Positions 44,148 to 57,913 of a stretch of 64,000 nt of DNA are shown piece by piece; position 1 is the first letter of the stretch, and each line of letters begins with the position of its first letter. Below the pieces are notes generated by a model, which ran no database searches, was not told the DNA's origin, and saw only the letters and a program-made list of their open reading frames with translations. The stretch is from Dendrocalamus latiflorus (lineage: Eukaryota > Streptophyta > Magnoliopsida > Poales > Poaceae): NCBI GenBank assembly GCA_017311315.1, contig CM029654.1:6641382-6705381 (forward strand), given 5' to 3'. A program made the translations under genes and the position numbers.

Positions 44148-47100
44148 TGCAACATCCCAAAATTCACCCAAATTTGAAAGCATTTGAAATTTTTGCAAAC
44201 TTAAAAGCTTGTATTTCATTTTTGGAATTTGTGAAGTTTCTTAGGAAAATTCAAAAAAAATTCACAACAACATTTAAACCTTATTCCCCCCTTATCTGGG
44301 TCGAAACCCACCTAGTTGGCCCATTACCATTCTTTTTCCCTCTCCCTCTCTTTTTCTTCCCTTCCCCAGCCCAAGGCCGATACTGACCTACTCTCCTTCC
44401 CTCCCCTTCCCCATTCCTTCTCCTCGCGTAGCCTAGTTGAGCGGCAGTAGACTTCCACTCCCCTTTTCTTTTCACTTTGGTCGTAACGGTCCAGCCCACA
44501 CGCACACGCTATTCAGCCTAGCCAACCGCGCTGCATCACCCCTTCACTCCTCTTTGCCCGGTGGACCACCGCCCCTGTTCTTCTCCATGCCACCTTTCTC
44601 AGTGTGAGGCGGCGTGAGGCGGTTCGATGCACGAGACGGCGTAGGCGTGGTGTGAGGTGGCACGGGCACGCGGCCATGGCGGCGGCACACGCGCGGCGTG
44701 AGGCGGCACAGCGCGTGGCACGAGGCGGCATGGGCAAGCTTCCATGGCAGCGGCGGCGCGGTGGCGGCATGTGGCCATGGCAGCCGGTGGCGACGGCTGA
44801 ACGCCGTTCGCACAACTGAATGGTGTTTCGTATGGCCAAACGTCATTTCACACGGCTAAACGGCCGTTCATGCGGCCGATTATTGTTTCACGTGGCCGAA
44901 TGGTGTGCTCACCGGCCGCACTGATGGACTTTCCAAACCCATATATTTTCACGACGTGCTCACCTTTTGGGGTTTAGTCGCCGTGGTAGCTGTACCGTCG
45001 CCGCCGTTGTACGTAGTCACACAGTCGCTATAGTCAGTCTCCCGCGCGCCGTCGCCCCCATGGGCTTTCCGAACCCATGGCATTCCATTTTTAATCTTGC
45101 ACTGCGCATCCGACGCTCCCTTCACTGGTGCCGAGATCGACCAAAGCCTCACGGCAGCCTCCCAAGTTTCTTGTTCTCCTCTGCTTCTCTATTCCCTGTC
45201 TCTCTCTGCTTCTCTCTTTTGGTGCATATGACTAGTGGGCCCAACTAGTTAGTAGCTGAGTAAGGTGGGTAATCTACACAATATGACTCGATCAAATGGG
45301 CCCTGGGCCATTAGTAAGTGTCATAGTTAACATTAATTCTAGTGTAATATGTACATGACGATAGGTCCTACTTAATTAGATGATTAATTAAAGGAGAACG
45401 ATACGGCTTAGACGTCCGACCATTTCGGATGTCGGCCTACACGAACACGGCCCACTCCTCGGTCCATTTAATTTTGTTTAACTTGCTCACTCTCACCCAG
45501 TCGTGACTCTCTACTCATTCTCCCTTCTCTCACTCTCTTCCTCCGACGATACTTGGGCGCGGCGCCGCCAGATCCGGCCATCCCCCAGCGTGGCGCTGCC
45601 AGATTAGGTCGTTGCCGTCGGCATCCTCTTTGGCCATTCTCAGGCGTGGTGGGGAGCCTTCGGCGAAGCGCACCCACGAAGTGTGTGGTGATGATCCCCT
45701 GAACTTGTCGCGCCCGGCATCGGTGCTCTCTTCGTGACCACGAACCAGGTCAGTGCTTGCCGATCCAGCGTCCCGAGCACATGACTAGTATGTAATATTT
45801 TTTATTTTCATGTATGCAACATTTTTATTTCATGTATACATTAATCAACAACAACTAATGCAACATTGAGATTTTCATCAAACATTTTTGTTGCAAATAT
45901 AGCTGAAAAATGTTGCATTCATGAGCACGAAATGTTGCAAGCGACCATATGGCGTTAGTGCCCAGATCAAAAGTCCAGGACCTAGCAACACCCTTAATTA
46001 AATAAATTAGCATTAGATGTTAACCTTGGTAAAGTAATGTGATAGCACTGTGGGTGATTAGGGTGCCAATTCAATTGGAAATACGATTAAATCATAATTT
46101 CATATATGACCAGTGCACCCTAGGTCATTAGTAATTTTGTTTTATAAAAAATTAAAATTGATGTAAAACCTAGAGATGCTAGGTTAAATCTTTATGTTAA
46201 TTAAAATTTCCTAAATTAGAGGCTAATTAAACTTAATTAGTATGTCATTAGTATTTAAATTAAAGTACCCGTGTTTCCATAAAATATAATTATATATAGC
46301 ATATTTTGAGCCCTAGAACTAATAGTAATTATTTCTAAGCGCGTGATAAATAAAAGTTAGGTTGGATAGCTGAACCGCTATCACCCTGATCTTTGCCCTG
46401 CTTCTCCGCCTCACCTCCCCTTTTTTTCTTGTTGTAGCCAAGTAATGAGGCCTCTCTTTCACCCCGACATTGAAATCAACCCGGTTATATCTCAGTGTTG
46501 TACAATCCACAGGCTCGTTGTCGCCGTTGCCACTTCCCAACAATTCCTCCCATCCTTGACTTTGTCGCCACACCGTCACTGTCTCTTGTCCTCTGGTTCG
46601 ACACCATTGCCATTGCCACTGCTACACCATGATTGCAGCCACACCGTTCTCAACTCCGACGTCCAGCGCCGTCACAAAAGCCACCTTTGGACACTAACCT
46701 TGGCCATAGTTCCACTGGTGAGTTCATCATCAACTCCCTCACCTCCCCCATGCTCGTCGCAGTGACTCTTCTCACTGACACCAAGCGTGGCCAAGCCAGC
46801 CATAGTTTCTCCTAGCGCACCTTTCTTCTAAACCAAGGGTTAAGTGATAGTTGTTTACAAGTAGGCCCCATGATAGTTAGTGCTAATTAATTAATTAGTG
46901 TTTGTTTTGGGTTAGCGTTAGTATGACATGTGGACCCCCATCGATTAGAATTGACTTGTAGGCCGAATCCATGGACACTCAGTTCTGCATGTCAGTCTTA
47001 GACAATTTTCCCAATAAAATAAAAGAGAAAAGAAGCAAAATCCCAATGAACCCCATCTATTAGGATTTTCTATTTTCTAAATTCTCCCTCTCAGGTCAAA

Positions 47101-49436
47101 TGTTGGTGAGCTCGTTTTCCTTCATTTTAAAGAAAAATAAAATGAATTTGTTTCTAAATTCATCTAAATTTAAGATATTCTTAGAAATATCAAAATCATA
47201 ATTTTAAAGTTCATTTGAATTTTATTTGGATTTATTTGAGTTCTATTTGAATTTAGGCAATTTTCACAATGATAGATTTTCACGCTTTGGACTCCACCGT
47301 TGTTGTTGATCAAGACTTTAAAAACCCCTACCGTTGAACAAGATAAATCCTTATAAATTATCATATTGATCCTAGTTTGCAAATGCAATTACTTTGTTTC
47401 AAATTATGAATCACATGCTTATGGTTATTTACTAAATGTTATATTAAATGTCGATGCCTAGCTATGCCATGAATTGTTGTGTGTTATACCCATCTTTAAC
47501 TGTTGAAATACCCTATACCTTGTCACCTTATATAATTTCTCCCCTTGATAAATCAATATGGATAATGGTTATGCTTAGACTTGCGTAGCAGGAATTGTGG
47601 AATCTAACACATACATTACCAACTAATTAGCATGAGAAAATTTTGGTGATGATGAATATGGTGACATGGGTTACCATTGCAAACATGAAAACATTTTCTA
47701 AAATGGGGGAGACTCCGGTGAGTGGTTGAATGAGACCAGTGCATGTGTTGCACAATATCTGGGTTTATGATTGTCTCATTTGAGTCATTTAAGGACCGGA
47801 TCATGTGTTGCCCTTTCGAATCCTTATCGTACAACCACATGTTAAGTATGGGCGTGACATGGCCAATTAAATTACTTAGCCATCAGCACAGTTCCTACGC
47901 ATAGAAGTAGGTGGATTTCTTTTGAAGACGATTTCTTATGATGATAAAGGGTCGTAACTCCCTCACAACAGTGGGCCCTCATTGAAAATGTAACCCGTAA
48001 CAATTATGTTCTAGGGGTGATCCATAACAGTCACTCTCCCTGTGTTAACGGGTTCCCCTGCGGGGTGAGAAATGTGGTGGAGCGAGGTGGTTGAAAAGCC
48101 TTGTTATAATCATCTTTACCACATGCCTACTTATTGGCCGGTAGTATAAGTTGATCATATCTTGTGAGTAAAATTGCATACTTTTGCAGAGTGTAAAACT
48201 ATTCAAATAGCCAAACTCTCGGTCATGGCCATGGTGAGGAAAGCTACACTTGTTAGTATTACAAAACTTGGATGGGAAGAGATTGGAAGCTATGGTAACG
48301 AAGGATGGATATGAGTTTGAATAATAGAAGCAAAGAGATATGGATACGAACAATGTGATCATGGATTATGGATATTGACAGTGGTAATTATCCTCAAGGA
48401 CATGACTAAAAATTGGACTTTTGTTTTCGGTAAAATGGCTATGGTATTTGGCATAAAACTTGCTTTATGCTAAACTAATCCTAAGATCCCTTTTCTTGTC
48501 AAGCCAAGCATGTATTCATAACCTTGCATTTGGTATAAGGATTTACCGAGTACTTTTGTACTCATTATTGCTCATACATGTGGATTCAGTGCCCAAAGAC
48601 ACCACCTGGTGAACAACATACCCTCATCCATCAGGAGATGAAGATGACACCTTGTACTAGGTCGCTTACCCCAGTCAATTGCTTGTGGGCATATCCTGAG
48701 GGTCCCTACTGCTACTTACCTGTTTATTGTAAGACTTCATCTGTATCTGAACTTTTAGCCCATGATGTACGACTTTGGCCTTTTTGATCCATTTATGCTT
48801 CTTTATTAAAGTACTTTCTTACTTATTCATTCTTATGGATGTGATAATCATCGCTGTTGTATTGTATAAGTTAGCTACTGATCATGGACTAGCTCGTAAA
48901 CACATAAGGTCTGGATGCAAATCCAAGTCCCGACAATAGCCATTCCTTGACAAAACCTGCATGTATAATACCTTCGCTTAAAGTCTTGCGGAGTACATTT
49001 TGTACTCACCATTGCTTACTAAACACCTACCAGAGCAAGAGTGTGAAGACCCCTCAGTCGGCTACGTCTATGCCGCAGGGTTTGGTGACGAGGATGCTGA
49101 GTTCTAAGGCATTAACCCAATCGATTGCTCGTGGGAGTGTGGCATACTACCAGGGTCTTTTGTTTATCTTATTGTTTCTCTTCCACTGCAAGAACTTTAT
49201 TTCTCTTCCGCTGCAAGAACTCTTTTGAGTGACCCAACTTGGCCGGTCATCCCTGTGTAAACTTTGGCTAATTAAGTAGGCCTATGTTAAACTGCTAAGT
49301 ACTATGTGGTACTCTGTTTGTTTAAATCGTGTATGATGTGATTTCAACAATACGAATGTGTATGCTAGCGACTGATCGCGAGACTAGCACAATAAACACA
49401 TAGGGTTAGAAACTTGAATATTTCCATGTCCCGACA
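44148..49436 (+). mobile_element. Degenerate LTR-type sequence, copy 2, with duplicated 3' segment
   Basis: It begins TGCAACATCCCAAAATTC and ends with TCCCGACA twice (48,935 and 49,436). Two successive 3' segments of about 450-500 bp each contain GAGTAC-TTTT-GTACTC hairpins (48,548 and 48,990). Landmarks shared with copy 1 occur at 47,719 and 47,829. Unrelated sequence may be nested around 45,240-46,000. No reverse transcriptase or gag is recognisable. Confidence 0.5.
44805..44905. repeat. ~20-bp degenerate minisatellite
   Basis: Successive units CGTATGGCCAAACGTCATTT, CACACGGCTAAACGGCCGTT, CATGCGGCCGATTATTGTTT and CACGTGGCCGAATGGTG keep the C-NN-GGC-AA-G-TTT frame. It adjoins a GGCGGCACG-rich stretch (44,600-44,790). 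Confidence 0.75.
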
Positions 49437-50467
49437 GGAATCAATGCATATATACCATCGTATATTTGCAAAATCCAGCAAATTCCATGTTTGGATTGAT
49501 ATTAATTCTGCCGCAAAAGGATAGTAAATAGATTGAAGATCTATTCTACTGTCCGATGTTGGGAGGGCATGAATGATGACAAATTGTCAATGCAGGCGAA
49601 AGAGCTAGGAGCGAAGAGCCCAATTGTGTGGAGAGCAAAATGATAGTGGCAGCAGCTTGATTAGTAGGGGCACGGGGCGCCAGCCCCTATGATGGTCGAA
49701 CGTTGAAGTGTTTGTGTGATTTAGTGATTTTTCTGCTGCTCACTGGCAGTTCTCCTCATGATGAAGAGTGGAGACATCGCGTTTCTTTAGCGTGCGCACG
49801 GTGGATTTCAGGGCATGGGCCGTCCTGCATGAAATGAAACGATGGCAGTCGCCTCTGTACGACGGAGGGTGCTATCCTTTCGAGCAAGGTTACAACCCGT
49901 CTCCTTGGCTGCGACTCGTCGTTCCAGCGTCGGCTTCTGCATGTGCAAGGTTTGGGCGTCCAATTCTATATTTAATCATGCCGAGTTCTTCAGCAGATTA
50001 AAGATCAAATATACCGGGAAAATATATGTGCACAAATTTTGATCGAATAACAGAGGATACTAGGAACCAAATCACAGTATTCCTGCGCGAATGGCCGCTC
50101 TGCTAGCTTTTCTTAGATGGCACTTAGTATGTAGATGCTGCAACATTCTTGCAAAATGCAGGTCGCAAGGTTACAAACAAACAGAATCACAGATATCGTT
50201 CTGTCAAGATAATTTGCACTTTCTTTCAGCACTCAAGTTTTCTTCATAAGCGAGTATGTTCAGAAACTGGCCGTCTGCTGCCCATCGTCGTAGTTCGGGC
50301 TCAAGGCCGTATATTTACGAAGACACCCACTATTTCTTCCGAATTGTTTCATTTTACTTGATTTATTCTGATCATCTTCTTTTGTTTTGACCGTAAGTGA
50401 TGATCCTTTTGCTGAGCTCCAATGTTCCTTTTGTCTAAGAAACCGCACCAATATTGTTAGAGTGTCT
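49437..50467. other. Intergenic sequence, 3' flank of the MATE gene
   Basis: No gene or bounded transposon was found. It includes the MATE 3' UTR near 50,467, extending left for an unknown length. Confidence 0.4.
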
Positions 50468-53400
50468 TCATTTTGAGCTGGCCCATACTTGCATTCGTTT
50501 ACTGGTTTTCATCGCCTGCAAACACACAAGGAATGAGTTCACATCTCCAAGGAACAAATTCATAGGGGGGAACCCAAAAATGTGCTGGTCCATTTTATGA
50601 CAAGGAAGAACTAGTAGTAGCAGGGAAGATGAGGTCTCCACCTCTTCATCCCAATCACATCTGACAGTGAGATAGGCTAATATCAGCGTCTGAACAGCGG
50701 TCCCACCAATCATCCCGGACCAAATTCCCTGAAATATAGGCATAATCAAACGATAAAGATCAATCCAAACTTTCGTGGGTTCCTTGAAACAAATTTGGTG
50801 GTTCTAATCTGCAGAAGCAGTTACTTATGTAGTACACCGGTACTAGCTGTCTGTGCTGTGTTTAGAGCATTACCCCAACTCCGAAATGCAGTGGCCAACC
50901 CAATATGACACCGAAGGGAATTCCGACCAAGTAGTAGGATCCGACGTTCACGTAGGCAACAAGTGCTTGCCATCCTGAACCAATAGCCACCCCTGAAACA
51001 ACAGTTACAATGCTGAGCTTAACATTACTCATGTCTTGTCATGTACATTCTGTCATATTCCGTGTGGAGCTATGAACAAGTTGTAATTGTTCAGGTAAGG
51101 CTCAACTTACCTGAAAGAACGGGTTGCACGCTGTTGAGGAGGACGGTGAAGGCGAGCAGCACGGACAGGTTGTGGACGGCATCGAGCACGACCTTGCTCG
51201 ACGTGAAGAGGAGCGCGATCTGGTCGTTATAGGCGAGGATCAGGCACCAGAAGACGAGGCCAATCACCACGGAGGTCGTGATGGACACGATGATGGCGAA
51301 GCGCGCGCCTTTGCCACTGCCTGCACCGAGCTCATTTGCCACCCGCACGCTGCCATTTGCAAAATTCCCACTTGTTACTAGCTAGGCCAACCAAATGACA
51401 CTGTCTATGTTCACCGATAAATGTACGTACCCAGTTGCTGCCAAGAACCCGAAAGGAATCATCATCTCCCATCCGTTTATTGTCAAGCTACATTTGCATC
51501 AACAACCAATGCATTGCACTTAAGAGATGGACATTAATTTGGATTTGAAGGGGCAATTTGTTTATCTGCTAGTTACCATATGGAGAGCGCATCCACGGCG
51601 ATTTCAGCGTTCTTCAGGTACCCCGTAAGCAACACCAACACCCTGTAGTACCAGTTCTCCAAACTGTAGATTGGCGAAGAGAACCAAAGATGTTAATGAA
51701 ATGGCCCTACAAATGCTGTTGTGCTCTAGTTTACTACTCTTAAAGGTGAAAACGCAAATGGGCGCACCAAAGCATCACTCCAGAGGCCGAGGAGAGTTTG
51801 ATGAACTCCCAGAAGTCGGCGAACGCCTCCATCGAGAACCCCTTCCAGGACAGCGGGCACCCGCCGCCGACGACGTAGAAGAGCTGGCCCAGCACGACGA
51901 GCCACCACGACACGTCGGCGGCGACGACCGCGCCGACGAAGCCGAGCTGGAAGCGGTGCACGAGCAGGTAGGTGATGACGACGTGGACGGCGAGCGCGAC
52001 GCCCGCGGTGACCGCGGTCACCATGTTCTTGAGCTGGCTCTGCAGGAACCGGGTGAGCGGGAGCAGCATCGCCATGGCGAAGTGCTGCGGGAGCAGCCAG
52101 ACGCTCATCTGGCCGGCGAGGCGGGCGAGTTCGGGGGACTGCCCGATCAGCAGCAGCAGGTCCTCCATGAGCACGTACGTCGGCGTCAGCGCTGCGGCGA
52201 AGATGAGGAGCACGAGCCACGAGCGCTGCAGGTACACGCCCAGCATGTGGTACTTCTTGGCGCCGTACGCTTGCCCGCACAGCGTCTCCAGCGCGCTCGC
52301 CATGCCCAGCTGCCGCATCAAAAATTCGCACCATCATCGATTATTACCGTGATCACAGACAAGTTTACTAGTAGTTTGTAACATTAACCGTGATAAAATG
52401 TTCTACTCGTATCGTTCGTAGCTATGTCGTGACCCATGACGAACTGGCGGAATAATTGCAGGTCGTGACCACACTCTAGGTGATCCTAGATTGGTTGCAG
52501 GTTATGTGCGAGACGGCGTCAGCGGCGGGGCATAATGGGGACAAACGTGCATGGAGTAAGAACAAAAATTGTAGAAGAAGACAGCGATCGAGCAAGCACC
52601 GATCCAGACGCGCGTGTATGCTATGCATGTGCTCAACTAGGACACGGTTCTTCTGGCTTATAAAAAGAGGAACTTGGCTGTTCTGATTGGCTGTTTTGGC
52701 GTCAATTAGTGCCGCACACTCCATCTCGGGTTCTTTCCTGAACCGCAGCTAGCACATAGAAAAAATTATCGATTTCTCTTGCCGGCCGCCGCAGACAGCT
52801 ACAGCCCACATAAAATGCAACACCAAAGACCCAATTATGCAAGAAGTCTTCTACCGTAAGGTTTTCGTATTGGCTACGGCTAATAGGTTTTTACTAAAAA
52901 TAAATAGGTAGTAGTTTGAAGAAGTGATTTGTAGAAAGAGTAAGCGAGAGGTGAGAAAAAGATACGTGTGTGAGAGAAATAGGATGTGTGATACGCCCGT
53001 GATCTCCTGCCTTATCATCAGAGCGAGAGAAAGAAAGAAACCACTTCAAAAAGACCATCTGCTCGTATTGTCTCTCTTAAGAAATCATGCATGAAGTACA
53101 CTCCACCTTACAAAATTAAATGCTGAAAGCTACTGCTGCTGATGCAGGACTGTAACAGTTGTCAATTAGTAATGAACAATCATAACTTGGGATAATTTTT
53201 CACAGCGGCAGCGGCCAGCGAAACAAACACCATCTTCGCTAATTTTTTAAGGCCTTAGTTCTTACTCTATACAAAAATTTAGTGCTAAAAAATAACATAA
53301 TATCTAATTTTCTTGTGTACCTCTATTTTTGGATGAGTGATTTTTTTACTTTGTTATTTAGTTGTTGTGTTCTCTATGACAACCTCTAATGACTTTATAT

Positions 53401-56400
53401 AGTCTCCCATAGCCCACATCCAAAGTGGAGTAGGAGCCATAATCCTATTAGAATTCATCTAGGCCTCTTTATAGAACACATTTCTAAATCTTAAAAGACT
53501 AGCATATGAATAACTATACTCAACAATATTCAACATAACTCTTATCCATTTGAAGTCACTATGTTTCTCTAAGAACATGCTCTAACTTGGCTCCATATTT
53601 TTTTCCTCCCACCTTTAGGAGCGCCCCCACCACAGGGCTTATCCCCATCACCATAATGTGTGTGTCAGTGCCCAGGTTATTCTGCCTAAACCCTCCACTT
53701 GAGAACTCCTTTATTTTGTAGTTTGATTAATTACATCTCCTATTACTATAGCTTTTCATACCATAGGTTTGTACCGCCTCAAGTCTATCTCCTCACCAGT
53801 ACCGCATGCTTGGTCCCACCATATCTTTCTTCTTCCAACTGCTCGTGTATTCGCCTTTGTGTCTGCTTGATTTTACAATCATCTTTCAAGTTTCGCACTT
53901 AACTGCAAATGAGATCTGAGTACCTACCGTTGACGATACGGTTTCCCTCTGCTAGCGAAGATTTTTATTAGACCTCCCACTACTTCAGATATTTTTATGA
54001 TCACTTGCCATTTGCAAGTAACCCGCATGACTCTACCTCTAAGAGATGCCTCACAACTTTCAAGTTGAAGTGACCTCATAGATATTAGATTCTTCTTTAA
54101 GCCGGGAACATGCCGAACTCCTATCAATGTGTGATGTACTCTATCATACATCTCTAATGTAACCGTTTTCGCCTCACTAATTGCACATTTCTTGCAATCC
54201 GCTAAGTGAACAATTTCATGCGCCAAGCGTAGAGATCATTCGTCAAATATCTCCCTCGTTGAACATATATGAAACAACAACCTCAACCTAATATCCATTT
54301 ATGAGAAATACTTGATTGACTAACGACTAGTATGTCTAAATCATCTTTTGCTACTGCCACTGAGCATGCGCCTTTTATTTGCTTCAAACCAATCAATTTT
54401 TTTATCATGCGATCTTCCTCGTCACATAGATAACATATACGTGTGCACTTGCTCTTCTTCTTCCTATGGCTTTTACTTATGCCTACAACACCTACTATAG
54501 CCAATGTTTGATCACCTAAATTTGAAGATTCCGATAGATTTTTCAAGGACTCCGCCTCTAATAAATATGCAACTGCCTCCTTAAAATTGAGAGTGGTTTT
54601 CGATGAGAATATTCATCATCAATTACTCCCATAATGGTAATAAAAATAATTCCACTATGACAACCTTATCGTTCTACTCAATTTTCTCATCCACACTAGT
54701 CAGCTATGTGATAATCTTATTAAAGATATTGAGGTGGTCAACGAACTAGACAGTTGTCACTTCAGCACCCACTAGTTTGTTAGCAACTTTGCCATATACA
54801 ATTCTTCTAAGTCTTCGTATACTTTCTTTGGCGAATTCTTCTTGATCACTGAGTACTCTACCTTATTGGAGAGACACAGACGGATTGTACCGATAGTCTT
54901 CCTCTCCATCACCTTTCAGTCTTTAGCAGATGTCTTTTCCAATTTGTCCCCTTCAAGATCATTGATTAGCTCTTGCTGGACAAGGACATCCTTCACCACG
55001 TATTGCCACACACTGAAATTTTCTCTGCCGGCAAATTTCTCTACTCGATTCTACATCGTTGACATCGATCTTGATTTTGTCACCTAACGCTTTACCGACC
55101 TTATCAAAAATCAAATTAATCCATCTCTGGCTCTGATACCATTTGTTACACTCTGATACCCCTTTTTATACGTAGTAGTACTCTAATCAGATCAGAGTTT
55201 ATGAGATACGGCACAAGCGTGTATGACATCAAGAATGAAGAATATGAATCTCACAGAGAGAACCAAAACAACGACGCTAAAACAACCACAACAAGAGAGA
55301 AAATATTTAGTGAAGGCAACCACAAAATCCTTAAGCACAACCTCAAAAGAGTATAAGAGATTGTCGCTCTCTCACAACCCTTTCAAATCTGTTAGGACCT
55401 CGGATTCTTTCTCTATATAAGAATCTAGTGCTAAAGAATAACCTAGCCTCTAATCCTCTTGTGTACCTCTTTCTTTGCATGAGTGGCTTCTTTATTTTAT
55501 TGATTTGTTGCTTAGGTTCTCTATGACCACTCCTAATAGATTTATATAGTTTATTAGTTCTTTTGCAAAGTGGAGTAGAAATCCAACTCTAAAATTATGA
55601 TTCATCTATGATTTCTTATGGCACACATTTTCAGATCACTAAATATGACTGAGTTCTTTTGGGCTTGCTGCTTTTGATTTTTTGCTATAATAATTATATT
55701 TCAAACGATATGTCTTTTCAAAGCAAAATCTACAAGTCGATTGCAGTAGACACTATACTAACTTCATCTATACCTAGGGGCGAAACTGGGTCTTGGGCTA
55801 GGTAGGCTATACCTCGAGGCCTAACAATCCTAATAGTACTAATGTAACATCCTAATTTTCAGAGCCTTTTTGAAGCTTTTAAAATAAAATTCAAGATTTG
55901 GATTTTCTGTAATTAATTAAAGCTTAAATTAGATTTTTATTAATTAAAAGGATTTAACATGACAAATGAAACTTTAACATTTGCTGGAAGTATTTTATTT
56001 GGGTTCCTTGTGTTACAAGGAAATTATTATGAACTTTTTGGATTTTATTCAGATTTATTTGCTATTTTCTAGAGCTTAAATGAATTTATTTGAATTTCTG
56101 AAAATGGAAAACCTTTAGAAGACCCTAAAACCTTTTGGGCAGAAATCCATCTCCTCCAGCCCAAATCGACGCTGGCCTAGCCCGCGCTCTTCCCTGCCGT
56201 GCCAGGTGTTAGGCATCCGCCCGCTGCTTCGTCTGCCGGATTGTCGCCATGTGTTGCGGTCGAGCTGTCCATGCTAGCCCATCCAGCGGCTCCAGCACTA
56301 GCTCCTTGCCTCCAGCACCATTGGTGTCGACATCGCCTCCAGCGCTCCCCCTCCCTGCACGCCGCGTCGCCGCCTCCTTCCGCCCACTCCCAACGGCCAG

Positions 56401-57913
56401 CGCCTCCCTCCTGGCGACCTAGCCTGCTCCAGCGAGGTGGCGCTCTCCTCCAGTCCCAGCCCGACGGCCCCTCTCCCTGCGTGGCTGAGGCCGCCATCCC
56501 TCCCACGACACACCGCCCCCCTCTCGGCCCGGCGGGCCACTGCCTGCATCGTCCCCCTTCCTAGCATCATCATCGACTCATTGTCTTCTTCGCCCTCTCC
56601 TCAAGCTTGAGCAGCTTGAGCTCGTCGGCTACCGGTGAGGCATGGATTTCAGGAGCTGATCTGCTAGTTATTTCTTAAGATTTACTTGTTTCTTGCTCTA
56701 GCTTATTTGGCTTGCTTGGTTTTTTGTTGTAGACTCTGACTTGTAGTGGGTGGAGAAGGAGGGATCGATACGATCTCACGGGGTTCTAGTTCTAGGCAAG
56801 ATCATAGCAAAGGGAAAAGCAGCTCTATAGCAGGAATGCTCTGATGTTGAGTTCTTGACATTGGGAATTTTTATAACCAAGATTATATCCAGGAGACTAG
56901 GACCGGCTCCATATATTGGACTTTGCTTTTACCTCAAAACGTGAATGCAAGTGCACAAGGATATGTCCACTGCTCAACATATATAGCTTGTTTTGATCAA
57001 AGGGCAACTCAATGAGCTTAGCATCCGATTAATTGTATGTGCTCACTAGGAGGCTTGAGCTGTAATTAGTGAATTCTTGGTTATCCATCTTTTCCCTTAG
57101 TTACCATGGGAATCCTTGGTTTTGGTTAGAAAGGTGTTAAAGATTAAATCTTCCATATTAAGGATTTTGATATCAGTGTTTAGTAAAAATTAACATGAAA
57201 ATGTGTGGTATCTAGGGGAGCTGAATTGTATACACTTGAATCAATTATACTTGTAATTAATTGTGGTTTTATCGAGCTAATTGGCTTAACGCCTTAATCC
57301 CAAATCTACTGTTATTAGTGGTGCTGCTGCTAGTTCGTTTCTATGAAGACAGTATAACTAAATTATTGTTAAGATGAATAATTGTTTTGCTGAAAAATTG
57401 ACTCAGTTATTAATGTGTATTGCTTGTCTTAATTCAAACAATCCTTATTATCTTTTATGTTTGACTACTGAACTCAAGTTTTATACTAATGATGTATTTG
57501 TGACATACTTTTGTTATATCATGGTATAGGTACAAACTGATATTAGTTTTAGGTTATTAGAATTTAGTTTAGAGGATAGCCAAATCTTGATTTCGTCACT
57601 GTGCTTGAGAGACGTATAGAGAATGGTTGTGTACCAAGAAGCCGAAGTTGAAGCCGGCGACGACGTTGGAGGCGATGGAGAAGGCCGCAAGCTCGAGGTC
57701 GCCGATGTGGCCGATGAAGGCCTGCGACACGACGTTGATCCCGTACAGCGCGATCCGCTGGAAGATGGCCGGCCCCACGATGCGCCACAGCTTCTTCGAC
57801 TCAACCCACCAATCCCCCGCCACCCTCGCGCCGGGGCACGCCTTCGCCCTCGCGTCCGCTCCTTGCCCGCGCGGCTGCAGCAGCGGCGCCGCCGCGGGCG
57901 CCCCCTCCTCCAT
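50468..57913 (-). CDS. MATE-family efflux transporter (DETOXIFICATION 27/29-like), 8 exons
   Basis: Exons (minus strand): 57,913-57,635; 52,309-51,768; 51,663-51,577; 51,487-51,431; 51,349-51,111; 50,992-50,874; 50,728-50,642; 50,515-50,468. All introns have GT-AG ends and phases join to exactly 1,458 nt, 485 residues plus stop. The protein has the MATE pattern of about 12 membrane helices, QAFIGHIGDLELAA near residue 64, and LGMASALETLCGQAYGAKKY at the exon 1/2 join. CLTINGWEMMIPFGFLAA, VRVANELGAG and the terminal CDWDEE follow. MATE proteins export organic cations, flavonoids or citrate using proton or sodium gradients at the plasma membrane or tonoplast; the substrate is unknown. Intron 1 is 5.3 kb and packed with retroelements. 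No damage is seen in the coding sequence. Confidence 0.95.
53255..55645 (-). mobile_element. Copia retrotransposon fragment in the MATE intron
   Basis: The right LTR (about 55,150-55,645) is followed on the minus strand by TGGTATCAGAGCCAGAG, the Copia initiator-Met tRNA primer site (about 55,129-55,145). Decayed gag follows. Then come a zinc-knuckle-like stretch (CYLCDEED, 54,440) and the gag-pre-integrase motif VRHVPGLKKNLISM (54,090). The left LTR (53,255-53,520) is a partial copy sharing ATCTAAT, TCTTGTGTACCTCT and CAAAGTGGAGTAG with the right one. Most of pol is deleted. Confidence 0.8.
55843..57480 (+). mobile_element. Degenerate LTR-type sequence, copy 3 (in MATE intron)
   Basis: It starts TGTAACATCCTAATTTTC, as in the copies at 40,750 and 44,148. 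It continues through an AT-rich stretch, a GC-rich patch (56,150-56,640) and further noncoding sequence. The right end is not defined, and frames in the GC patch have no domain. Confidence 0.45.

Larger units (their letters stand above)
52310..57634 (-). other. Expanded first intron of the MATE gene
   Basis: 5,325 bp between a GT donor (57,634) and AG acceptor (52,311-52,310). It contains a Copia fragment (53,255-55,645) and an LTR-type repeat beginning at 55,843. The other seven exons lie within 1.9 kb, so the size is due to insertions. Open frames in it belong to the insertions or are artefacts. Confidence 0.85.

Noticed and set aside
43950..44219. Second YI-repeat protein
   Set aside because: Also a (TA)n translation artefact.
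56177..56573. Possible gene in the GC patch of MATE intron 1
   Set aside because: Frames on both strands lack domains, and the patch sits in an LTR-type repeat.
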